7,212 nucleotides of DNA. Source: Legionellales bacterium UBA4722 (GTDB taxonomy: Bacteria > Pseudomonadota > Gammaproteobacteria > DSM-16500). The position numbers and the translations under genes were made by a program. Numbering within the stretch: position 1 is the first letter of the stretch; each line of letters starts with the position of its first letter. Below the pieces are notes generated by a model. It saw only the letters and a program-made list of their open reading frames with translations. It was not told where the DNA came from and ran no database searches. The stretch spans positions 7,829-15,040 of the forward strand of contig DHJK01000151.1 of NCBI GenBank assembly GCA_002404295.1, given 5' to 3'. Shown piece after piece: positions 1 to 5,292 of the stretch.

Positions 1-1033
1 CATTTATATTGGCAGATATTTTATATGCATGAAAGCTAGCTGGAGAAGCCTGTTTTGTTTCTTCTACTTTTTCTCCCCCTTTTTTTGTTAATAAAGAGGG
101 TTTATGAGCATCAATTAGCTCCTCAAAAATTTCCACCGCTTTCTTATGACCAGGCTGTTCTGGATTTCGCGTGCAATAAAGTATCATGTGCTCCACTCCA
201 TAATATATCTCATCGAAATTTCTAAAATTTGTTAATTTTTGATTTGCCTCTAATGCACCATAAAATGTTTGAAACCCTTCATAAGATCGTAATCCTGTTC
301 TAGATTTTTGATTAGGTGAAGGTGAAAACTGTTCTGCGTACATAGGTGAAATTAATGTTAGAGGAATAATATTCATTTCACATTCTTTGCTAAAAGACTC
401 CATCAGAAGACTTGCTGCTAAATTTTTAACATGCACACTACCTAGATACACTACGACAATACCTCCCTGCTGCGCGGTCAATTGAGGAATGGCTTTAGTT
501 TTTATATTCTTTACCATTGCCTTAATTCGTTCAGATTCTACTTTTTTTATTTCTTCAAGAGGAGATAAAGGAGATATGTTTTTTCTGCATTCTTTATCAT
601 CGATACTTAGAAAAGGAATCTGAGTTTGCAATAGCGTAGTCAATAATTGTATTTTATTTCCATAAACATGGTGGGTTAACAAAACACTAGCGACTGTAGG
701 GATAAGTGGAGGATTTATTATTTGTGTCTTTATGAGCATTTGTTTAATAGCATCTTCTTTATGTTTAGGAAAATAAGGAAGGGATTCATCAGGAGAAGCA
801 AGCTGAAACTGTTTTAATTCAGGAACGCTCTTTAGTGTTTGTGTAGATAAATTTAAAATTTCTTGTTCGCTATCGATACATGTCTTGAGCTCATCTCCCT
901 CAGGTCTCTCATAACAAAATACCATGGGAGTTCTAGGTTGTTTTTGAGTTAGCTTCCTGATTTCTTGATTAAGCCAATATGATGATATTGAATCATTATG
1001 AGACTCGCCAATAATAAGGATAGAAATTTTCAT
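1..1033 (-). CDS. Partial EreA/ChaN/TraB-like protein, C-terminus beyond window
   Basis: An open minus-strand frame of 344 codons runs from an ATG at 1033 off the left edge, so the C-terminus is missing. The start is supported by GGAG at 1040-1043, six bases upstream. No signal peptide or membrane segment is seen, so it is probably cytosolic. It begins MKISILIIGESHND, with Gly9-Glu-Ser-His12. Glu42 follows in a YERP motif after a hydrophobic strand, and a second strand (VVVYLGSVHVKN) carries Gly198-Ser-Val-His201. This GxxH / Glu / GxxH pattern is the layout of the EreA-ChaN-TraB/Tiki hydrolase fold, where these residues bind metal or catalyse. The assignment is inference from motif order only. 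The last ~40 visible residues are Lys/Glu-rich, suggesting a linker or a second domain beyond the window. The gene seems to be a single transcription unit with its own promoter. The substrate is unknown. Confidence 0.8.
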   Translation of the reverse strand, partial: MKISILIIGESHNDSISSYWLNQEIRKLTQKQPRTPMVFCYERPEGDELKTCIDSEQEILNLSTQTLKSVPELKQFQLASPDESLPYFPKHKEDAIKQMLIKTQIINPPLIPTVASVLLTHHVYGNKIQLLTTLLQTQIPFLSIDDKECRKNISPLSPLEEIKKVESERIKAMVKNIKTKAIPQLTAQQGGIVVVYLGSVHVKNLAASLLMESFSKECEMNIIPLTLISPMYAEQFSPSPNQKSRTGLRSYEGFQTFYGALEANQKLTNFRNFDEIYYGVEHMILYCTRNPEQPGHKKAVEIFEELIDAHKPSLLTKKGGEKVEETKQASPASFHAYKISANIN

Positions 1034-1150
1034 CTTTTTCTCCAATTCTTGTAACTTAATAAATAATAGAAAGAAAAGCATTCGGAAATTTTAATTACGT
1101 GGTTTAATTGATTTAAAATAAAACAAATGGCTCATTCTTGTATTGAATTG

Positions 1151-1179
1151 ATTATACTGAAATCTGAACAATAAAACAA
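1151..1179 (-). promoter_or_regulatory. Sigma70-type promoter for the EreA/ChaN-like gene
   Basis: On the minus strand TTGTTT (1174-1179) and a perfect TATAAT (1151-1156) are separated by 17 bases. Transcription would start near 1144 and give a leader of about 110 nt before the ATG at 1033. The -35 box matches only three of six positions, so the call rests on the -10 box and the spacing. Confidence 0.5.
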
Positions 1180-1250
1180 CTTTAGGACTAATTGAAGCCC
1201 CATTTGTGATCATCTAACTAAAAGCTTGATTAAAAGATACGACAGAACCA

Positions 1251-1276
1251 TCTTGGGATTAATAGAATGTCAATGG
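1251..1276. repeat. 26-bp direct repeat, copy A
   Basis: This copy matches 2463-2488 at 24 of 26 positions in the same orientation. Both begin TCTTGGGATTAAT and end GTCAATGG. The pair flanks the XRE gene and the unknown 150-residue gene. On the minus strand this copy holds a perfect TTGACA but no acceptable -10 box at 17 bases, so it does not look like a working promoter here. Confidence 0.6.
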
Positions 1277-1308
1277 TAACTGGTAAGGCAATAGACCCAT
1301 CTCACACC

Positions 1309-1623
1309 TCAAGCTGCTTTAGATTCAAGATGCACAACTTTTTTTATTCCAGATTTTCTTAACATATCATTTAAAAATATTTCGACGAAAGCTTCATAAG
1401 GATAACCTAAAGCGCTAGCAATTTTTATCGCCATTTCCAAGCTAACATTCGCTTTATCTTTTTCAACAGCATTAATAAATTGTCGAGAAACACACATACG
1501 TCTAGCAAGTTCAGTTTGAGTCAATTCATCACATTCTCGAATATCTCTTACAAATTTTCCAAAAGTAGAATTTAAAACTTTTTTCAATGATTCGCGCGCA
1601 GACATGGTTTTTTTAATAGTCAT
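1309..1623 (-). CDS. Orphan XRE-family antitoxin-like transcriptional regulator
   Basis: A 104-residue DNA-binding protein with a lambda-Cro/XRE helix-turn-helix at roughly residues 22-77. The segment with ELTQTELARRM, CVSRQFINAVEKDK and the following SLEMAIKIASALGY is typical of the fold. The C-terminal tail (to HLESKAA) resembles HigA/XRE antitoxins that bind and repress their own promoter. The start at 1623 has GAGG at 1633-1636, nine bases upstream; the Met at codon 7 is an alternative. A strong promoter lies just upstream. No RelE/HigB-type toxin frame lies on either side: the next gene upstream is an unrelated helical protein, and downstream there is about 275 bp without a gene. It therefore looks like an orphan antitoxin or a stand-alone regulator. 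Autoregulation is inferred from the family. Confidence 0.85.
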   Translation of the reverse strand: MTIKKTMSARESLKKVLNSTFGKFVRDIRECDELTQTELARRMCVSRQFINAVEKDKANVSLEMAIKIASALGYPYEAFVEIFLNDMLRKSGIKKVVHLESKAA

Positions 1624-1658
1624 GTGGTGTTACCTCTTTTATGACTCCTAGATATTTA

Positions 1659-1687
1659 ACATTAGTATATGAACCCTTTTCTGTCAA
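1659..1687 (-). promoter_or_regulatory. Promoter of the XRE regulator gene
   Basis: On the minus strand a perfect TTGACA (1682-1687) is followed after 17 bases by TAATGT (1659-1664). This would start transcription about 30 bases upstream of the ATG at 1623. The -10 match is only fair, but the consensus -35 box and exact spacing make this a credible promoter and the likely site of autorepression by the XRE protein. Confidence 0.6.
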
Positions 1688-1738
1688 TGATTTTTATTTA
1701 CAATCAGGGGTGCGTTAAGATGAGAAATAGGGTCAAGC

Positions 1739-1779
1739 TTGCGCAATTACTCATTCATACCTAAAGTGCAATTGCGCAA
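1739..1779. repeat. Inverted repeat with TTGCGCAATT arms
   Basis: Perfect 10-bp arms TTGCGCAATT (1739-1748) and AATTGCGCAA (1770-1779) surround a 21-base centre. Further out, GGGT and ACCC can extend the pairing around a five-base bulge. It lies between the XRE promoter and the terminator of the next gene and has no T-tract, so it is more likely an operator or repeat than a terminator. Confidence 0.5.
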
Positions 1780-1794
1780 ACCCAACATTATTTT

Positions 1795-1830
1795 ATAGGA
1801 AAAAGCCTGTTGAAATGAATCAACAGGCTT
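1795..1830 (-). terminator. Rho-independent terminator after the 150-residue gene
   Basis: A perfect 11-bp stem (1803-1813 paired with 1820-1830, arm AAGCCTGTTGA) closes a six-base loop and on the minus strand is followed by TTTTTCC. It lies 12 bases past the stop codon at 1843. The T-tract is short but the stem is long and the position is right. Confidence 0.75.
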
Positions 1831-1842
1831 GATGCTATTACA

Positions 1843-2295
1843 TCAATTACATTTATCTAGCAGAGCTAGCAATATTTCCTGCATCCTATTTTTTATCTCA
1901 ATAGAGATAGCATCCGATGGACTGACTGCGTGTGTTAACGCTACCAGAAAGTCATCGTAATAACGTGGAAAACCAAGAACTGTGAAAGGAAGAATCGCGT
2001 TGCAAATCATTTCTGATATGGCTACCGATAACGGTTCAAATTTATCTGGCTGGTGAATCAAATTGCGGAAACGTAAGAAATTAGCAATGTGAGGCCTAAA
2101 AGACCCTGTTTTGCTACCTTCTGTCAGTACAGCAGTAAAGCTGAGTCCAACCAGTGTACAAAGCTGTTGCTTGTAGTCGGTAGAAAAATTATCAGAATGA
2201 TGACTTCGCGTCTCTAAAGCTGCATGAATCAGATAGGCGAGCTGTGAAACGGGATTGCTTGGACGTTGTGAAACCGCTAAAATCTCTTTAGCCAT
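1843..2295 (-). CDS. Unrecognised 150-residue helical protein
   Basis: I do not recognise this family. The reading frame is convincing: AGGAGG lies five bases before the ATG at 2295, and a strong terminator follows the TGA stop. The protein is predicted mostly alpha-helical and soluble. It has a hydrophobic helix near residues 17-27 (SQLAYLIHAAL), a middle stretch rich in Phe, Arg and His (FRPHIANFLRFRNLIHQ), and a hydrophobic region near 92-110 with LPFTVLGFPRYYDDFLVAL. No signal peptide, catalytic motif or clear DNA-binding motif was found. With the XRE gene it forms a pair framed by direct repeats. It is a separate unit because its own terminator lies between them. It is not obviously the missing toxin of that regulator, since it is upstream and separately terminated. 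Confidence 0.75.
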   Translation of the reverse strand: MAKEILAVSQRPSNPVSQLAYLIHAALETRSHHSDNFSTDYKQQLCTLVGLSFTAVLTEGSKTGSFRPHIANFLRFRNLIHQPDKFEPLSVAISEMICNAILPFTVLGFPRYYDDFLVALTHAVSPSDAISIEIKNRMQEILLALLDKCN

Positions 2296-2367
2296 TTTTG
2301 CCTCCTATTGGGCGATGATGGTTAGCACTAGCCTATGTGTTGGTACCACTTGGCTGGTGCGCTTTCT

Positions 2368-2414
2368 AAGCCAGAGGAACAGTTGCCTAATACATGCGTG
2401 TGTTCTTCTGGCTT
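2368..2414. other. Long hairpin in the leader of the 150-residue gene
   Basis: Arms 2368-2381 (AAGCCAGAGGAACA) and 2401-2414 (TGTTCTTCTGGCTT) pair over 14 positions with a single G-T pair, around a 19-base loop. Read on the plus strand the stem is followed by TCCTTTTTTG, which is terminator-like. However, no plus-strand gene lies upstream. On the minus strand it falls within the predicted untranslated leader of the gene starting at 2295 and could affect its expression. Confidence 0.5.
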
Positions 2415-2456
2415 TCCTTTTTTGTGGATGATGTTCTATGCACAAAAATCTTCTTT

Positions 2457-2485
2457 ATGATGTCTTGGGATTAATGGAAAGTCAA
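2457..2485 (-). promoter_or_regulatory. Possible promoter of the 150-residue gene
   Basis: On the minus strand TTGACT (2480-2485) is followed after 17 bases by CATCAT (2457-2462), with five and four of six consensus matches. Transcription would start near 2450, about 155 nt before the ATG, and include the hairpin at 2368-2414. The -35 box lies inside direct-repeat copy B. Confidence 0.35.
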
Positions 2486-2488
2486 TGG
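2463..2488. repeat. 26-bp direct repeat, copy B
   Basis: This is the partner of 1251-1276, with two differences. The two copies are 1212 bp apart and enclose the XRE and 150-residue genes. On the plus strand both copies can be read in one frame as (V/I)LGL(M/I)E(S/C)QW, so they might instead be remains of one coding sequence. Confidence 0.6.
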
Positions 2489-2517
2489 GAAGGTAAAATA
2501 TATTTTTGGTGGCGCGG

Positions 2518-2537
2518 TTTTCTTCTATAGAAGAAAA
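2518..2537. repeat. Perfect 20-bp palindrome
   Basis: TTTTCTTCTATAGAAGAAAA is self-complementary without a loop. It lies upstream of the possible promoter of the 150-residue gene and could be a protein-binding dyad. No function is assigned. Confidence 0.4.
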
Positions 2538-2774
2538 AATAAAAGCAGGCTTGAGAAATTATACTTTCAATCAATGCCATAATTTTCAAATCTTCCATCA
2601 ATATACAATGCTCTATTTAAGGTAAGTGAATTAAAACGTAGATATAAATATTCGCGCTAACTTACCTTTCCTTTTTTACATAATTGGTCACGACCCACAC
2701 TTAGCGCCCCCTTCCTTTACGCACTGGACTTTATAAATCACAGTTGTCACCCCGCAAAATTTTCGTCACTAGCT

Positions 2775-3149
2775 CTAAATAAAAACATTTTTAAAGAAGC
2801 CAAAATCTTGCACTAATTTTTTGACAGAATGCATTGTGTCATCATCTTTGCAATAAATTCCTTTGAGCGCCATTGAGTTATCAACATATGAAAGATCACT
2901 ATCTGAAATAATTTCTAGCTCTAATCTTGAAGAAAACTTGTATTTTCTTATTATTGTTTTGCTACCAATTTTTTTATCTATACAGAACGATTTCAAGTCA
3001 TATGATGGATTTGGGCTGTAGACTACAAGCCTAGATTCCTCTTCGTCTTTATATCCTCGGCATGATGAAAGCCATAAAGTTTTGCTCTTTAATATTCCTT
3101 TAAGTGCATCTATTGTAGTATAGTGATAGATATAATTAACTAGTGCCAT
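2775..3149 (-). CDS. Shortened DUF2971-like protein, probable remnant
   Basis: The first ~38 residues of this 124-residue frame fit the start of the DUF2971 family: Tyr8-His-Tyr-Thr-Thr, ALKGILKSKTLWLSS, then a charged DEEE. The family's function is not well defined, and members occur in defence-rich islands. The family is usually around 250 residues. The central segment typically containing a Trp and a GxG-type strand is not visible here. The later stretch (FCIDKK, then LKGIYCKDD) resembles material from further along the family, which suggests internal deletion plus loss of the C-terminus. The start at 3149 has GGAG nine bases upstream. No terminator is seen after the TAG. It is probably a decaying gene, though a short product could still be made. 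Confidence 0.55.
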   Translation of the reverse strand: MALVNYIYHYTTIDALKGILKSKTLWLSSCRGYKDEEESRLVVYSPNPSYDLKSFCIDKKIGSKTIIRKYKFSSRLELEIISDSDLSYVDNSMALKGIYCKDDDTMHSVKKLVQDFGFFKNVFI

Positions 3150-3175
3150 TTATATGATCTCCATAATTAAGGAGT

Positions 3176-3224
3176 CATGCTTGCACAATTGCAGATTTCT
3201 AGAAAATACAATTATGCAAGCATG
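3176..3224. repeat. 49-bp dyad between hicB and the DUF2971-like gene
   Basis: Arms 3176-3191 (CATGCTTGCACAATTG) and 3209-3224 pair at 15 of 16 positions. Centred within the 17-base loop is a second palindrome, TTTCTAGAAA (3196-3205). There is no T-tract on either side, so it does not look like a standard terminator. It lies between hicB and the DUF2971-like start and could be an operator, an mRNA 3'-end structure or a junction mark. Confidence 0.55.
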
Positions 3225-3238
3225 CCCCATCACCTCTA

Positions 3239-3574
3239 TTATCCTTCAACAAAATGCTCTAACGTATTCATAATAAATTTATTAATAGTAAGATGTTGTT
3301 GTTCTGCAGCAATTGCTACTCTACGATGCAATTCAGAACCCAGTCGAATATTTAGACTCCCTTTAAATGGCTGCTCAGGCTTCATTTTTTTCGTGTCGCA
3401 CATTTCAAGATAATCATCAACAGCTTCTTCAAACGCTTTACGTAATCCTTTTGCATCTGTTGCTTCATAATTAATGAGTGCGCGAATAAATTCAACTTTA
3501 CCGTGTAAAATTAAATCTTCATTATCAAGGTGAACAGAACCATAATAACCTTTGTAATGCATTAAGTCTTTCAT
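3239..3574 (-). CDS. hicB: HicB-family antitoxin
   Basis: The antitoxin of a type II HicAB pair: it binds and neutralises the HicA RNA nuclease and represses the operon. The 111 residues match the HicB layout. An N-terminal partial RNase-H-like domain (residues ~6-60) starts HYKGYYGSVHLDNEDLILHG and has the typical AFEEAVDDYLEMC helix. A C-terminal ribbon-helix-helix DNA-binding domain (~70-108) has strand SLNIRLGSELHRR followed by helix LTINKFIMNTLEHF. The ATG at 3574 overlaps the hicA stop by four bases (ATGA), and AGGAG lies eight bases upstream, so the two are translationally coupled. The length is normal for the family and nothing is missing. The likely operator is the palindrome at 3866-3885. 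Confidence 0.92.
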   Translation of the reverse strand: MKDLMHYKGYYGSVHLDNEDLILHGKVEFIRALINYEATDAKGLRKAFEEAVDDYLEMCDTKKMKPEQPFKGSLNIRLGSELHRRVAIAAEQQHLTINKFIMNTLEHFVEG

Positions 3575-3825
3575 AGCAATTTCTCCTGTTCAAGCAGGTT
3601 AATGATATCTTCTAATTGATAACGTTTTAATATTGGTTTGGGATGTGGTTTATGCAAAATGATAGGTGGATATTCAGAATGTATAAAGCGAACTCGCGAT
3701 CCACCTGTTTTGCCACCGCTAATTTGTTTATACCCAAAACCAGCTAAAATCTTTACCAACTCATTCCAAGTGAAATCTTTTGGTTTTAGTAAAAATTTTT
3801 CAATTAATTTTTGTTGTTTTGTCAT
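3571..3825 (-). CDS. hicA: HicA-family toxin (mRNA interferase)
   Basis: The toxin of the HicAB pair, a small double-stranded-RNA-binding-fold nuclease that cleaves mRNA when not bound by HicB. At 84 residues it has normal length. After helix Trp20-Asn-Glu-Leu-Val-Lys-Ile-Leu it has the glycine-rich GGKTGGSRVRF (37-47), then IILHKPHPKP (55-64) and the final helix with YQLEDIINLLEQ. Many HicA toxins have a catalytic His directly after the Gly-Ser. Here that position is Arg44, as in the GSRVR-type branch of the family, so activity is likely but not certain. The start at 3825 has only a weak AGG six bases upstream, which suits low toxin translation. It is the first gene of the two-gene operon, hicA before hicB, with a four-base overlap. 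Confidence 0.9.
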   Translation of the reverse strand: MTKQQKLIEKFLLKPKDFTWNELVKILAGFGYKQISGGKTGGSRVRFIHSEYPPIILHKPHPKPILKRYQLEDIINLLEQEKLL

Positions 3826-3841
3826 GTTTAGCCTATTTAAT

Positions 3842-3870
3842 AGAATAGTTCAAAAAAGTAGGATTTGCAA
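3842..3870 (-). promoter_or_regulatory. hicAB promoter
   Basis: On the minus strand TTGCAA (3865-3870) and TATTCT (3842-3847) are 17 bases apart, each matching four of six consensus positions. Transcription would start about 10 bases upstream of the hicA ATG, giving a very short leader. The -35 box lies at the edge of the palindrome at 3866-3885. Confidence 0.55.
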
Positions 3871-3885
3871 CTATGATTAGTTGCA
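3866..3885. promoter_or_regulatory. Probable HicB operator palindrome
   Basis: TGCAACTATGATTAGTTGCA has perfect 8-bp arms around TGAT. It overlaps the -35 box of the hicAB promoter, the usual place for ribbon-helix-helix autorepressor binding. The role is inferred from position and symmetry. The abiEi remnant begins inside this site. Confidence 0.55.
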
Positions 3886-4561
3886 CTTGGGAGGTTGGCT
3901 AGCAGATTACTAGCCACACCCGCCAAAGGATTTTATGTTATCGTACCGCCTGAATATCAAATCTTGGGCTGCCTTCCGGCTGAACACTTTATTCCTTACT
4001 TAATGGAATACTGGCAATGCCCATATTACGTGGGCCTGCTAACTGCTGCTGGATATCATGGCGCCACTCATCAAGCTGTGCAGGTTTTCCAAGTCATGAT
4101 TAACGGGCGTACCAAACCATCAATCCAATGTGGAAAAGTAAAAATTCGTTTCATTGCTAATCGACATTTGTCTGAAACTCCTGTACAAAGTATCTCTACT
4201 GCTAAAAGCATGCTCACGGTATCTACGCCCGAAGGCACTGCGATGGACCTACTCAATTCCTCATCAATCTGGTGGTCTCAATCATATTGCCACTGTCCTT
4301 GCTGAACTTCAGGAGAGCATGAAGTCAGATCAATTACTTACCCTTGCTGAAAGTCAATCTACTCTCGCATGGAAACAACGATTGGGATATCTGTTAAAAA
4401 TCGTAGGCGCCACCGAATTAGCAGATGTATTGAAAAACCATTTAGCCCAACAAAAACGAGTGGATTATATTCCACTGATGCCCTGCATAGAAATATCAAA
4501 TGCAGCACGGAATGTAACTTGGAAAATTATTGAAAATGCAACCGTAGAGAGTGATATATGA
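3877..4561 (+). pseudogene. abiEi: Type IV antitoxin AbiEi remnant, N-truncated and frameshifted
   Basis: AbiEi is the antitoxin and autorepressor of the AbiE type IV (abortive infection) pair. The readable protein starts after an in-frame stop at 3874-3876, near LVALGRLASRLLATPAKGF, and goes through the family hallmark YVIVPPEYQ, then YYVGLLTAAGYHGATHQ, FQVMINGR, and STPEGTAMDLL. The N-terminal winged-helix domain (about 60 residues) is absent. Near 4255-4262 one extra base shifts the frame. The rest continues in the +1 frame as HQSGGLNHIATVLAELQ, then WKQRLGYLLKIVG, ending with TGA at 4559-4561, where it overlaps the abiEii ATG. The start at TTG 3895 is not authentic. With both ends of the logic broken it cannot act as a normal antitoxin. 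Confidence 0.88.
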
Positions 4562-4600
4562 TTCCTGAATATTGTATAACTGAATGGCGCCAACAAGTGT
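4558..4600 (+). pseudogene. abiEii: AbiEii toxin remnant, first 14 codons only
   Basis: The ATG at 4558 overlaps the abiEi stop as ATGA, the usual coupling in abiE operons. The peptide MIPEYCITEWRQQ is the characteristic N-terminus of AbiEii/AbiGii nucleotidyltransferase toxins, which normally continue with a Pro-Trp segment and then the GS...D catalytic core. Here similarity stops at about 4600, and the frame runs on as unrelated sequence antisense to the membrane protein gene. The catalytic domain is entirely gone, so no toxin can be made. Confidence 0.8.
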
Positions 4601-5250
4601 TAACAGGCTGCAAAAAGAGATTGAATAGTATTTGTTATTTTCTCTGCTTGTTGGCCAGTTATTTCAGCAGGAGACTTAAAAAAACGAACGCGGGACTCTC
4701 TAAAACATATGGCTGGTAAAGCAAAGATACTACCAATCACTCCACCACTTGCAGTACTCCAGGCTAATACATGTAAAGAAGGATACCAAGGAGCAGAGGA
4801 TGCGCTGGCTGATTGCATAGCCGCTATCACCAGAAGTGGATGCATAAACATCATATAAAGCATTGGAATACCTACAGCAAAGATAATAGCTACCACCGCC
4901 ACTCCCGTAACGATTGTTAACAAAGTATTACCTATTTCTTTCTGTGTTGATAGGGGGGAGGATTGAGCAAAATATTGAAAATTACTTACTGCGGTATTTA
5001 GATCCTTGTATGGCTGCTGCAATCTCTGTTTCATCTGAGCTCTCTCGTTATCAGTTATAATAGCTTGATCATCCGTGTTTTCCTGAAACAGCAACTTTAA
5101 CTGCTCGTTATAAATAGTTAAATATTGTTCAGCCTGCTCAGTTGACACGACAGGTTGTTGGCCTTGTGAACTATCCAGTGACGAAAACAGTTCAAATAAG
5201 TTGTCCACTTCCCGCTGTACAGCGGCTTTAAAAACTCCACGAGTTTGCAT
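4600..5250 (-). CDS. Unrecognised membrane protein, effector-like layout
   Basis: I cannot name this family. From ATG 5250 it has 216 residues. Residues 1-~103 are soluble, charged and helical, rich in Gln and Glu (VQREVDNLFELFSSL, EQAEQYLTIYNEQLKLLF). Next comes a long hydrophobic block near 107-145, enough for two membrane spans (LLTIVTGVAVVAIIFAV, then PLLVIAA). A third candidate span lies at about 163-183, and a basic cytosolic-type tail follows (FRESRVRFFKSPAEITG). A soluble helical head plus a membrane hairpin is common in Legionellales type IV secretion effectors, but this is inference only. A TTG at 5268 would add six residues but has no ribosome binding site, whereas ATG 5250 has AGG seven bases upstream. 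Its stop codon sits exactly at the break in abiEii, so it arrived by insertion or replacement. Confidence 0.7.
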   Translation of the reverse strand: MQTRGVFKAAVQREVDNLFELFSSLDSSQGQQPVVSTEQAEQYLTIYNEQLKLLFQENTDDQAIITDNERAQMKQRLQQPYKDLNTAVSNFQYFAQSSPLSTQKEIGNTLLTIVTGVAVVAIIFAVGIPMLYMMFMHPLLVIAAMQSASASSAPWYPSLHVLAWSTASGGVIGSIFALPAICFRESRVRFFKSPAEITGQQAEKITNTIQSLFAAC

Positions 5251-5292
5251 CTGTGTACCTGCATTCAAGCTATAATATTAATTTGCACATCG

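Larger units (their letters stand above)
2296..2774. other. 480-bp gene-poor stretch with hairpins and repeat copy B
   Basis: No convincing gene is seen. The stretch holds the leader and probable promoter of the 150-residue gene, a 14-bp-arm hairpin (2368-2414), direct-repeat copy B (2463-2488) and a 20-bp palindrome (2518-2537). It also holds two further inverted pairs: AAGGTAAGT (2619-2627) with ACTTACCTT (2660-2668), and GCGCTAA (2654-2660) with TTAGCGC (2701-2707). These two share one base, so they may be alternative structures. A 30-codon plus-strand frame at 2438-2530 crosses repeat copy B but has no ribosome binding site worth naming. Confidence 0.55.

Noticed and set aside
1246..1274. 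Promoter in direct-repeat copy A from its perfect TTGACA
   Set aside because: The hexamer at 17-base spacing is ATGGTT, which does not resemble a -10 box, and the next gene has a better promoter at 1151-1179.
2438..2530. Thirty-codon plus-strand frame beginning MHKNLLYDVLG
   Set aside because: No convincing ribosome binding site and no family recognised. The similarity to 1251-1276 is better described as a repeat.
3177..3413. Plus-strand open frame opposite hicB
   Set aside because: It lies antisense to a well-supported HicB gene, has no ribosome binding site and has Cys-rich, shadow-like composition.
3638..3880. Plus-strand open frame opposite hicA
   Set aside because: It is antisense to hicA, whose motifs are clear, and encodes no recognisable protein.
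4071..4256. Minus-strand open frame inside the abiEi remnant
   Set aside because: The plus strand matches AbiEi through the same bases, so this is a shadow.
3895..4305. Complete 136-residue plus-strand gene with a TTG start
   Set aside because: The frame is only the first part of the AbiEi remnant. Its start is an artefact and its last ~15 residues are out-of-frame sequence after the shift.
4154..4561. Separate 135-residue plus-strand gene
   Set aside because: Only the part after about 4262 is AbiEi-like. The first ~35 codons are out-of-frame reading of the same gene, so the two frames are one broken gene.
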